From: an uncultured Prevotellaceae bacterium
GTDB lineage: Bacteria > Bacteroidota > Bacteroidia > Bacteroidales > Bacteroidaceae
Reading direction: 5' to 3'
Length of the DNA: 64,000 nucleotides
Assembly: GCA_902785945.1 (NCBI GenBank)
Contig: CADAAR010000023.1
Span: forward strand, 1-64,000
Below are positions 17,068 to 24,382 of this stretch, in pieces (within the stretch, counting starts at the first letter, position 1; each line of letters opens with the position of its first letter). The notes below the pieces were generated by a model. It worked only from the letters and a program-made list of their open reading frames with translations. It ran no database searches and had not been told where the DNA came from. The translations under genes and the position numbers were made by a program.

Positions 17068-18453
17068 TTATTTCACTCTTTTATTCTTGAATTCCCTGAT
17101 GGCCTGCTGGACATCCATTCGTTTTCCACCCTTGAAGGCGATGATGAAGGCCTCGGGGAACTTATCCAGCAGCGACTTACGCAGGTGATAGATCTCGTTA
17201 TAGTTTTCCGACGCTCCGACAGTATATTTCGTCAGACCGTTCTCTACATAGCTGTCAACACCCGTTTGTCCCTTCAGGCGGCTGTCACCAGCCTTAATCT
17301 TCTGTGAGCTCACAAGAATCTGTACCTTAAAGATGGGGGCATCAGAAGCGACGGGTGCCACCACGGGTTGATTGGAGGCTGGTTGGCTCTTTTCCAGAGA
17401 GACCGGAGGCGTGTTCGGAGAGTCCTGTTTCACCGGAGTTTCCAGCTTTTCCTGCTTTTCCGTAAATTCAGGCGTTACGGATGTCGGATGCGTCTCCACA
17501 GGAGCGACTGTGGCCTGCGGGGTTTCCACCTGTGGCTCTTGCGTTCCTGCAGTAACAATCGTTTCCGCAGTGCTTGGTGTCTGAGGCTCCTCAGGCTTTA
17601 CTTCAGGCTTCTTCGCAGGTGCCTTTTCCTCTACGGGGTCAGGCAGGTAAGGAACCGTGATACCGCCACTGTGTTTTTTCTTATAAGCGGCAAAAGCATT
17701 ATAGATACCACGAGCATACTGCTCAGTGGCTGTGCTGGAATTCATATACCGCTCTTCATCAGCGGTGGAGATAAAGCCCAACTCTATCAGACAACCAGGC
17801 ATGGAGGTCAGCCTCAGCACAGCGAGATTATCCTGATGAGCGCCCATATCAGCACGACTGGTAGCCTGACACACATAACGCTGCATGTATTTGGCCAACT
17901 CGGCACTGTTCTCCATGTTCTTGTCCTGTACAAACTCAAACATGATGTTGCTCTCGGGCGAATTGGGGTCGTATCCGCGATAGGTCTGCTTGTAGTTCTT
18001 CTCCAGGTAGATCACAGCGTTCTCGCGCTTAGCCACCTCCAGGTTCTCCATCACGCCCGTTTTCTTACCCGTTCTGCGGCTTCTACCTAAGGTGTAGGTC
18101 TGGAAGCCTCGGGCGATATGGCCTTTGGGCAGAGCATTGATGTGAACGGAGATAAACAGGTCGGCCTTGTTGTTGTTGGCAATCTCAGCACGACGATAGA
18201 GCTCCACAAACTTGTCGGTCTTACGGGTATAGATCACCTTCACATCGGGGCAGTTCTTTTCTACCAGCTTTCCGAAGGCGAGGGCGAACTTCAAGGTCAG
18301 GTCCTTCTCACGGGTCTTGGCAACACCGATGGCACCTGTGTCACCGCCACCATGTCCGGCGTCAATCACCAGTGTGAATTTCTTATTCTGCGCATCAGCC
18401 GATGCTACAGAGAGAAGAAACGTGATCAGGATGAATAATATCTTTTTATACAT
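17068..18453 (-). CDS. N-acetylmuramoyl-L-alanine amidase with SPOR-like C-terminus
   Basis: The 461-residue protein has a signal peptide (MYKKILFILITFLLSVASA) and an amidase_3 catalytic domain: zinc ligands in VIDAGHGGGDTG, the ISVHINA motif and CLIELGFIST with the catalytic glutamate. A Pro/Thr/Glu-rich linker follows, then a C-terminal SPOR-like domain. It cleaves the bond between MurNAc and stem peptide during cell separation. The ATG at 18453 overlaps the folB stop by 8 bp; an in-frame ATG four codons upstream also exists. Confidence 0.93.
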   Translation of the reverse strand: MYKKILFILITFLLSVASADAQNKKFTLVIDAGHGGGDTGAIGVAKTREKDLTLKFALAFGKLVEKNCPDVKVIYTRKTDKFVELYRRAEIANNNKADLFISVHINALPKGHIARGFQTYTLGRSRRTGKKTGVMENLEVAKRENAVIYLEKNYKQTYRGYDPNSPESNIMFEFVQDKNMENSAELAKYMQRYVCQATSRADMGAHQDNLAVLRLTSMPGCLIELGFISTADEERYMNSSTATEQYARGIYNAFAAYKKKHSGGITVPYLPDPVEEKAPAKKPEVKPEEPQTPSTAETIVTAGTQEPQVETPQATVAPVETHPTSVTPEFTEKQEKLETPVKQDSPNTPPVSLEKSQPASNQPVVAPVASDAPIFKVQILVSSQKIKAGDSRLKGQTGVDSYVENGLTKYTVGASENYNEIYHLRKSLLDKFPEAFIIAFKGGKRMDVQQAIREFKNKRVK

Positions 18454-18829
18454 TGTTCTTATCATTAATAAAGTGTACCTCCACGCTGGCTCCCTCGCAA
18501 TCCGCTCCCATTGGCGGATTCAGCTTGGTGAGTTCCAGATCGATAGAGATGACCTGCGGAAAGGTCTGGCTGATGGCCTCGACCATTCTTCCAGCCACAT
18601 GTTCCAGCAACTTCGAAGGCTGCTGCATCTCACGGGCCACGAGGTCATAGAGGGTTGCATAGTTCAGCGTATCGCCCACCTCATCACTCTGCATGGCCTG
18701 CGCCAAAGGGTAGCCTACCCTCACATCGAGCAGGAAATCCGCTCCCACCTGTCGTTCCTGCGGCATCACCCCATGAAAGGCGTGAAAGCGGACCTGTCGC
18801 AAAGTAATGTAGCTGGCCGTCAACCTCAT
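18446..18829 (-). CDS. folB: Dihydroneopterin aldolase
   Basis: The 127-residue protein has the family start VRFHAFHGVMPQERQVG, the LNYATLYDLV motif and the conserved lysine in LELTKLNPP. It converts dihydroneopterin to hydroxymethyl-dihydropterin in folate synthesis. It overlaps its upstream neighbour by 4 bp and its downstream neighbour by 8 bp. The following enzyme of the pathway, FolK, is encoded at 41337-41765. Confidence 0.95.
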   Translation of the reverse strand: MRLTASYITLRQVRFHAFHGVMPQERQVGADFLLDVRVGYPLAQAMQSDEVGDTLNYATLYDLVAREMQQPSKLLEHVAGRMVEAISQTFPQVISIDLELTKLNPPMGADCEGASVEVHFINDKNNV

Positions 18830-19536
18830 GGTTCCATACCGTTACCGGCTCCCTCAGAGGCGTCATTATCCTCCTCGTCGTGAACACCGGGGATATATTT
18901 CTTCAAAGCGCGCTCCACACCCGTCTTCCAGGTATTGATGCTCTCATCCTTCAACGAGAGAGAGCCCACCAGACGCACGACATGCTCCAGAGGCATGCGG
19001 TAGCGCAGCACACCTGATATCAGCTTGGCATAGTTCCAGTACTCAGGATTAAACTTCTCCGACAATCCCTCGACCGTCGTCTTATAACCGCGTTTGTTCT
19101 CAAACTGGAAGTCATAGCGCTTCGTACCGTCAGGACTCATCTGCTTGATGATCTTGCCGTGCGTTACGGTCTTCGGCAGGATGATACCTTCGTCATCGTC
19201 CTGCAGACCCGTGAATATTTCATAGGGATAGCCATCGAGCAATCCTACGAGGGCCACCCATTTCTCTTTGTTGTTCTGGAAACGAACCACGTCGCAATCC
19301 AGCTCAGCAGGACGCACCTCCGTTACGGCATCATTACGATACTGGGAGTCACTGGCCAAAGCCTGATCCATCAACAGCATCAGTTTACTGGCATCCTCAG
19401 GCTTCAAGGCCTGAAAACACTGTCCCAGCAGACTGGCAATCGTCTCACCATTCAAGTCACTTCCCGTCTTCGCAGCTACCGGCATCAGTCCATTGACAAT
19501 GCGCTTGAGCATTTCATTTTTTGTTTCTGTTTGCAT
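18826..19536 (-). CDS. Stand-alone protein resembling the C-terminal domain of class II ribonucleotide reductase
   Basis: The 236-residue protein starts at ATG 19536, fixed by the -7 box at 19557-19565. The segment RPAELDCDVVRFQN, KWVALVGLLDGYPYEIFTGL and the C-terminal SGVLRYRMPLEHVV resemble the tail of adenosylcobalamin-dependent ribonucleotide reductases in Bacteroidetes. The catalytic barrel is absent. A regulatory or partner role in nucleotide reduction is inference; the gene leads the folB-amiC-mlaD operon. Confidence 0.7.
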   Translation of the reverse strand: MQTETKNEMLKRIVNGLMPVAAKTGSDLNGETIASLLGQCFQALKPEDASKLMLLMDQALASDSQYRNDAVTEVRPAELDCDVVRFQNNKEKWVALVGLLDGYPYEIFTGLQDDDEGIILPKTVTHGKIIKQMSPDGTKRYDFQFENKRGYKTTVEGLSEKFNPEYWNYAKLISGVLRYRMPLEHVVRLVGSLSLKDESINTWKTGVERALKKYIPGVHDEEDNDASEGAGNGMEP

Positions 19537-19556
19537 AACAATAGTCCTTTCTGGCT

Positions 19557-19565
19557 GCAAAGTTA
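19557..19565 (-). promoter_or_regulatory. -7 box of the RNR-like/folB/amiC/mlaD operon
   Basis: Minus-strand TAACTTTGC. It places transcription start downstream of 19555, which excludes the earlier in-frame ATG at 19560. Confidence 0.7.
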
Positions 19566-19640
19566 CACATTAGTTTCCTAAAACGGAAAACTTTTCACAG
19601 TTTTCTACACAAAAAGTTCTCCATTTTGGAAAACATTCAT

Positions 19641-19649
19641 TACCTTTGT
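19641..19649 (+). promoter_or_regulatory. -7 box of the nitroreductase promoter
   Basis: TACCTTTGT fits the consensus and lies 30 bp before the start at 19680. Confidence 0.65.
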
Positions 19650-19679
19650 GCCCGAAATCAGAACAACAAAGCAAACAAC

Positions 19680-20447
19680 ATGAAAAATTTACTGACACGC
19701 AGAACCATCCGCAAATACAGCAGTCAGGAGGTCAGCGACGAACTGCTGAACCGTCTGCTGACAGAGGCTTCACGCACCCAGACGATGGGCAACCTGCAAC
19801 TCTACAGCGTCATCGTCACCCGTTCTAAGGAGATGAAAGAACAGTTGTCGCCTGCCCATTTCAACCAGCCGATGGTGAAAGAGGCCCCAGTGGTACTGAC
19901 CATCTGTGCCGACTTCAACCGCACCAGCTTCTGGGCAAAATGTCGCAATGCTGAACCCGGCTACGACAACTTCCTGTCGTTTATCAATGCAGCCACCGAT
20001 GCCCTGCTCTATACACAGACGCTCTGCAATCTGATGGACGAGGAAGGTCTGGGCTATTGCTATCTCGGCACCACCGTCTATCAGCCACAACAGATTATCG
20101 ACGCCCTCCACCTGCCAAAGCTCACGATGCCCGTCGCCACACTCACCGTAGGCTGGCCCGCCGAGGAGCCGGAACTATCCGACCGTCTGCCCCTGGAGAG
20201 TTTCGTACATCAGGAACGCTACAACGACTATATGGGCAAGGATATCGACACCTACTATTACGAGAAAGAACACCTGCCCGAGAACCAGCACTTCGTCCGC
20301 ATCAACAACAAGGAGACGCTGGCACAGGTCTTTACCGATATCCGCTACACCCGTAAAGATAATGAGGCGATGTCGAAGGAACTCATCGCCACCCTCGTCC
20401 GTCAAGGTTTCCTACCCTACACCATAGAAATGGGGCCCCTCGATTGA
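19680..20447 (+). CDS. Nitroreductase-family FMN oxidoreductase
   Basis: The protein is 255 residues. The N-terminal RRTIRKYSSQEVSDELL is the FMN-binding start of the NfsA/Frp-type nitroreductase family, and GLGYCYLGTTVYQPQQI plus TLTVGWPAEEP match later conserved blocks. It transfers electrons from NAD(P)H to an unidentified acceptor. An in-frame ATG at 19626 lies before the -7 box and is rejected. The stop codon lies in the loop of a terminator hairpin. Confidence 0.9.
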   Translation: MKNLLTRRTIRKYSSQEVSDELLNRLLTEASRTQTMGNLQLYSVIVTRSKEMKEQLSPAHFNQPMVKEAPVVLTICADFNRTSFWAKCRNAEPGYDNFLSFINAATDALLYTQTLCNLMDEEGLGYCYLGTTVYQPQQIIDALHLPKLTMPVATLTVGWPAEEPELSDRLPLESFVHQERYNDYMGKDIDTYYYEKEHLPENQHFVRINNKETLAQVFTDIRYTRKDNEAMSKELIATLVRQGFLPYTIEMGPLD

Positions 20448-20462
20448 GGCGCCCCATTTTTC
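20430..20462 (+). terminator. Terminator overlapping the nitroreductase stop codon
   Basis: ATGGGGC and GCCCCAT form the outer stem, CCTC/GAGG the inner stem, and TTTTT follows. The TGA stop at 20445-20447 is in the hairpin. Confidence 0.75.
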
Positions 20463-20510
20463 ATTATTCATTTTTCACTATTAACTATTCACTGTTCACT
20501 ATTCACTACA
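20462..20510. repeat. 7-bp repeat array (CACTATT type), 7 units
   Basis: Seven consecutive degenerate heptamers (CATTATT, CATTTTT, CACTATT, AACTATT, CACTGTT, CACTATT, CACTACA) fill the gap between the two convergent genes. The array supplies the stop codon of the MFS gene (20506-20508). Confidence 0.8.
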
Positions 20511-21915
20511 CCTCGATTGGCTTGTACTTCGGAACCAGTGTCTTCATAATGCACCAACCAATCAGGTAGGCTACTGAACAGATGCAGAACACCACCATAT
20601 AAGCAGCAGGCTTACCGTCGAAACCAAAGAAGGCAAAGTTAGCACCCTGATCTGCAGCCCAGTCGAAGAACTTACCTGAACCCCAGTTGATACTCATCGA
20701 ACCGATACCACCAGCCATCGTGCCCAGACCTACAATCGTACCGATGGTAGACTTCGGGAACATGTCGCCAATGGTTGAGAACAAGTTGGCACTCCAAGCC
20801 TGATGTCCTGCACCCAGCAGACCAATCAGGATAGCCGGCCACCATGCGCTATAGGCGCCGAGCGGCTGTGCCAACAAACCCAGCAACGGGAAACAGGCAA
20901 AGATCAGCATGGCACGCATACGACCCAGATAAGGATTCATGCCCTGCTTCTCCACGAAGTAAGTAGGCAGATAACCACCACCGATGGAGACGATTGTCAC
21001 AATGGCATAGAGGGTGAAGATCAGCAGAATACCCATTGTAGAGTCGGAGGTGTAGCCGTACTGGTCGCTGAAATAAGCAGGCGCCCAGAACAGGAAGAAC
21101 CACCACACACCGTCGGTCATAAACTTACCCACGAGGAACGACCAGGTCTGCTTGTACTTAAAGCACTCGAAGAAAGGAATCACCTTCTCTTCCTTCACCT
21201 GCTCACGATTCTGCACTTCTGCAATATCATTGTCCTGCTCGATATAATTGAGCTCCGTCTGGTTAACGAACTTGTTATGACGGGGCTTTTCGTAAAGCCA
21301 TGACCAAAGACCCATCCAGATAAAGCCGAGGGCACCGATGATGATAAATGCCATCTCCCAACCCCAGGCACGAGCCAGCAGAGGAATGGTGGCAGGCGCA
21401 GCCAGCGCACCTACTGAGGCACCGCTGTTGAAGATTGACGTTGAGAAAGCACGGTCTTTCTTGGGGAAATACTCGGCTGTGGCCTTGATGGCTGCAGGGA
21501 AGTTACCAGCCTCACCAACGGCGAGGATCAGACGACAGGCGAGGAAGAGCCATACGGAAATAGTGGTCAATGCCGTAATGCTACCGCCAGCCAGACCTAA
21601 GGCCGTCCATCCACAGGCAGCATGCAAGCAGGCGCCCACGCTCCATACGAAGATGGCAATCAGATAACCCTTCTTCGTACCCATCCAGTCGATGAATTTT
21701 CCTGCGAAGAGGTTGGCAATGGCATAGAAGAGCGAGAACATACCCGTGATCGTGCCATAGTGGCTATCGGTCCAATGGAAATCAGGAGCGATAAAGTCCT
21801 TCCAAGTAAGTGACAGAACCTGACGGTCCATGTAGTTAATCGTGGTTGCCAGGAAGAGCAACCCGCAGATGACCCAACGGAAGTTGGACATTTTCGATGT
21901 TTGAACAGGTGTCAT
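20506..21915 (-). CDS. MFS transporter of the hexuronate (ExuT-like) family
   Basis: The 469-residue protein has about twelve membrane segments. INYMDRQVLSLTW, GEAGNFPAAIKATAEYFPKKDRA and WGWEMAFIIIGALGF match the anion:cation symporter subfamily that takes up hexuronates. It is the last gene of an operon with kduI and an EIIC protein, which supports uptake of galacturonate, glucuronate or unsaturated uronates. Substrate choice within uronates cannot be decided from sequence. Confidence 0.88.
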   Translation of the reverse strand: MTPVQTSKMSNFRWVICGLLFLATTINYMDRQVLSLTWKDFIAPDFHWTDSHYGTITGMFSLFYAIANLFAGKFIDWMGTKKGYLIAIFVWSVGACLHAACGWTALGLAGGSITALTTISVWLFLACRLILAVGEAGNFPAAIKATAEYFPKKDRAFSTSIFNSGASVGALAAPATIPLLARAWGWEMAFIIIGALGFIWMGLWSWLYEKPRHNKFVNQTELNYIEQDNDIAEVQNREQVKEEKVIPFFECFKYKQTWSFLVGKFMTDGVWWFFLFWAPAYFSDQYGYTSDSTMGILLIFTLYAIVTIVSIGGGYLPTYFVEKQGMNPYLGRMRAMLIFACFPLLGLLAQPLGAYSAWWPAILIGLLGAGHQAWSANLFSTIGDMFPKSTIGTIVGLGTMAGGIGSMSINWGSGKFFDWAADQGANFAFFGFDGKPAAYMVVFCICSVAYLIGWCIMKTLVPKYKPIEV

Positions 21916-21920
21916 GTGAA

Positions 21921-21956
21921 TTTACTATTTGACAATTTACTATTTACAATTTACTT
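21921..21956. repeat. 7-bp-like repeat array (TTTACTA type)
   Basis: Units TTTACTA, TTTGACA, ATTTACTA, TTTACAA and TTTACTT lie between kduI and the MFS gene. One unit is 8 bp, so this array is less regular than the others. The kduI stop codon lies inside it. Confidence 0.65.
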
Positions 21957-22865
21957 AATGTCGATCACAGGGATGTTGTCCTTATCGTTGTAGTAGAGGT
22001 TCTCACCAGCCATACCCCAGATGAAGGTATAGTAGTAAGTACCGGCAGCAGCGTGCATCGACCACTCAGGCGACATGATGGCCTGCTCGTTGTGCAACCA
22101 TACCACACGGCTCTCCTGCGGTTCACCCATGATGTGGGCAATGGTCTGATCCTGAGGCAGGTTGAAGTAATAGTAGGCCTCAATACGACGACCGTGGGTG
22201 TGAGGAGGCATCGTGTTCCAGGCAGCACCCGGATTCAGCTGTGTCAAACCCAACTGCAGCTGACAGGGACCCTCTTCCAGCACATCGTTCACGATAAGCT
22301 TATACACCGTACGGTTGTTACACTCCTCCAGCCACTGGGTCTTATAGTGCTGATGGGCAGTAGCCGAGTTCAGATAGAACTTCGCAGGCTTCTGTGGGTC
22401 CTTCGAACGGAAGAGCACCTCTTTGTTCACGTCCTTATCCTTGGCAATGTGACCACGACCAATGTAAAGAGCCTCCTTCGGTGAGAGGGCATACTCCTTA
22501 CCATCGACAATCACCACACCGTCGCCCTGACCGCAGTTCACCACGCCGAGCTCACGGTTGTAGAGGAAATACTTCTCCTTAATACCCGGGTCCACATCGA
22601 GACCCAGCTCAAGGAAATTCTCGAGTTTCAGGGTTTTGTTTACAGGCATCGCACCACCAAAGATAAAGCGGTCGTAATGTGAGTAAGTCAGGTTGATCTC
22701 GTCGGCCACCATCACCTTCTCCATCACGAAGCGCTCACGCAGGGTCTTCGTGTCGTAGTGCTTCACATCCTCAGGATGACAGGCCGTCTGGAAGTTCACC
22801 TTCTGCTGGCCAAAGCCACTCGTTAAGCTACTCATAAGCATTAAACATAAAATTGTTCTTTTCAT
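21951..22865 (-). CDS. kduI: 5-dehydro-4-deoxy-D-glucuronate isomerase with signal peptide
   Basis: The protein is 304 residues, about 25 longer than ordinary KduI. After residue 20 it reads like the family ([19 protein letters not shown]; the metal-binding [15 protein letters not shown]). The extra N-terminus [20 protein letters not shown] looks like a signal peptide, so the enzyme may act in the periplasm. KduI isomerises the 4-deoxy-5-keto-uronate released by pectin or glycosaminoglycan lyases. The operon with two transporters fits uronate scavenging. Confidence 0.92.
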   Translation of the reverse strand: MKRTILCLMLMSSLTSGFGQQKVNFQTACHPEDVKHYDTKTLRERFVMEKVMVADEINLTYSHYDRFIFGGAMPVNKTLKLENFLELGLDVDPGIKEKYFLYNRELGVVNCGQGDGVVIVDGKEYALSPKEALYIGRGHIAKDKDVNKEVLFRSKDPQKPAKFYLNSATAHQHYKTQWLEECNNRTVYKLIVNDVLEEGPCQLQLGLTQLNPGAAWNTMPPHTHGRRIEAYYYFNLPQDQTIAHIMGEPQESRVVWLHNEQAIMSPEWSMHAAAGTYYYTFIWGMAGENLYYNDKDNIPVIDIK

Positions 22866-22880
22866 TGTTTTTATCGTCTT

Positions 22881-22915
22881 TATTATTCACTATTTACTTG
22901 TCACTATTCGCTTTT
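22881..22915. repeat. 7-bp repeat array, 5 units, in the 3' end of the EIIC gene
   Basis: Units TATTATT, CACTATT, TACTTGT, CACTATT, CGCTTTT. The array encodes the last residues and stop of the EIIC gene (ANSDK and stop at 22894-22896). Confidence 0.7.
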
Positions 22916-24267
22916 TCTTCAGCCACGATGCGCTTGCGGTTGATAAACACCATACCGATGGTAATAACCGTCAGGACTGCTGCGCCAATGTAAGCAAGGT
23001 TGTTCACGCACTTATAGATCACCCAGCCGAAGAGGCTTGAGGCGAAGTCGAGGGCACCAGCCTGGAATCCTTCGGGAATCTTCGCAGCTGGATCCTGCGT
23101 CTGGGCATACACTGTCTGAGCAGCCTGTGAGAAGGCGGGCGCCATATCGGTAACAAACCACAGACCGATGCCCACAGCCACGATACCCACTATCAGCGTC
23201 TTAATCACATTACCCTTCGTATAAGGCAGCACCATCACAAACACATAGAACATACCGGCGAGCGAAGCCAGCGGCAGGAATTCATTGCCAGGCAGGGCCA
23301 CAGCCATCAGCAGAGCCAGCGGAATCAGTATCAACGATGCCACCAGCGTCGTGGGATGACCAATCACCAGTGCGGGCGACATACCGATATACACCTTCTT
23401 ACCTGCCCACTTCTTCTGAACCACCTCCTGCGTCTTCTCAGCAATCGGCTTCAGGCCGTCGATGAAGAGCTTCGTGATACGCGGTATCAGCTCCATCACG
23501 GCACCCATCGTCACACCCAGGAACAACACCTTCTTGATGTCCAACTGAGCCACTGCACCTATCAGCGCACCAACAATCACACCCAGCACGATGGGCTCAC
23601 CCAGCACGCCGAACTTCTTCTTCAGTCCTTCAGCATCGATATCGAGCTTCGAGAAACCAGGAATCTTGTCGAGCAACCAGTTGATACCGATGGCAAAAGC
23701 CGTAAAGCTCTGACAGAAAGGCTGCGGAATAGAGATGCCGTCCATATCGTCGTAGTAGCTCTGGAATTTGTCGGCTGTCAAATCGGCCATCACCAGTGTG
23801 ATGATGTAGCACACGATGGCAGCGAAATAGCCCCAAGCCAGACTCTGGTCCATCACGAAATAAGCCACAGCCCCGATGAAGGCGAAGTGCCAGTAGTTCC
23901 ACAAGTCGATGTTCACCGTACGCGTACATTTTGTAATAAGCAACAGGAAGTTCACGCCCAGACAGATGGGAATGATCAGCGCACCCACCGCCGTGTTATA
24001 GGCCACAGCCGCAGCAGCGGGCCAACCCATGTCGAACACACCGAGCTGCAGGTTGTAGAGCTTCGAGATCTCACTCAGCGGCGAGCCGAAGTTGTTTGTC
24101 AGCAGGGCTGTCACGATACCCAGACCCACGAAACCCACACCCACATAAAGTCCTGATTTCAAAGACTTTCCAAACTTCATGCCGATGCAGAGTCCGATAA
24201 TGGTAAACAAAATAGGCATCATCACCGATGCACCCAGACTGATAATGTAACTAAATACTTGTTCCAT
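22894..24267 (-). CDS. Orphan PTS EIIC protein, galactitol (GatC) type
   Basis: The 457-residue polytopic protein matches the GatC-type EIIC family: GFVGLGIVTALLTNNFG, the AAAVAYNTAVGALIIP region and KKVYIGMSPALVIGHPTT. PTS permeases normally need EIIA and EIIB proteins to phosphorylate the sugar; none are encoded nearby and most Bacteroidales lack a complete PTS. It heads an operon with kduI and an MFS uronate transporter, so it may move a uronate or deoxy-uronate without phosphorylation. That is inference. Confidence 0.87.
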   Translation of the reverse strand: MEQVFSYIISLGASVMMPILFTIIGLCIGMKFGKSLKSGLYVGVGFVGLGIVTALLTNNFGSPLSEISKLYNLQLGVFDMGWPAAAAVAYNTAVGALIIPICLGVNFLLLITKCTRTVNIDLWNYWHFAFIGAVAYFVMDQSLAWGYFAAIVCYIITLVMADLTADKFQSYYDDMDGISIPQPFCQSFTAFAIGINWLLDKIPGFSKLDIDAEGLKKKFGVLGEPIVLGVIVGALIGAVAQLDIKKVLFLGVTMGAVMELIPRITKLFIDGLKPIAEKTQEVVQKKWAGKKVYIGMSPALVIGHPTTLVASLILIPLALLMAVALPGNEFLPLASLAGMFYVFVMVLPYTKGNVIKTLIVGIVAVGIGLWFVTDMAPAFSQAAQTVYAQTQDPAAKIPEGFQAGALDFASSLFGWVIYKCVNNLAYIGAAVLTVITIGMVFINRKRIVAEEKANSDK

Positions 24268-24310
24268 TGATTAATTATCGATAATATTATTTGTTTCAGC
24301 TGATTCGAGT

Positions 24311-24319
24311 GCAAAGTTA
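24311..24319 (-). promoter_or_regulatory. -7 box of the EIIC-kduI-MFS operon
   Basis: Minus-strand TAACTTTGC. It starts immediately after the terminator of murF-alr, leaving little room for a separate regulatory region. Confidence 0.7.
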
Positions 24320-24320
24320 C

Positions 24321-24360
24321 AAAAAAATAGCGAAACGCATCGCATTCCGCTATTTTTTTT
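24321..24360 (-). terminator. Terminator of murF-alr, possibly bidirectional
   Basis: AAAAAAATAGCG (24321-24332) pairs perfectly with CGCTATTTTTTT (24349-24360), giving a 12-bp stem flanked by A and T tracts on both strands. It ends the murF-alr transcript and abuts the next promoter. Confidence 0.8.
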
Positions 24361-24382
24361 CACGTTATCGTTAACGTAACTA

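Noticed and set aside
22894-24267. A complete PTS operon
   Set aside because: No EIIA, EIIB, EI or HPr gene is found near the EIIC gene.
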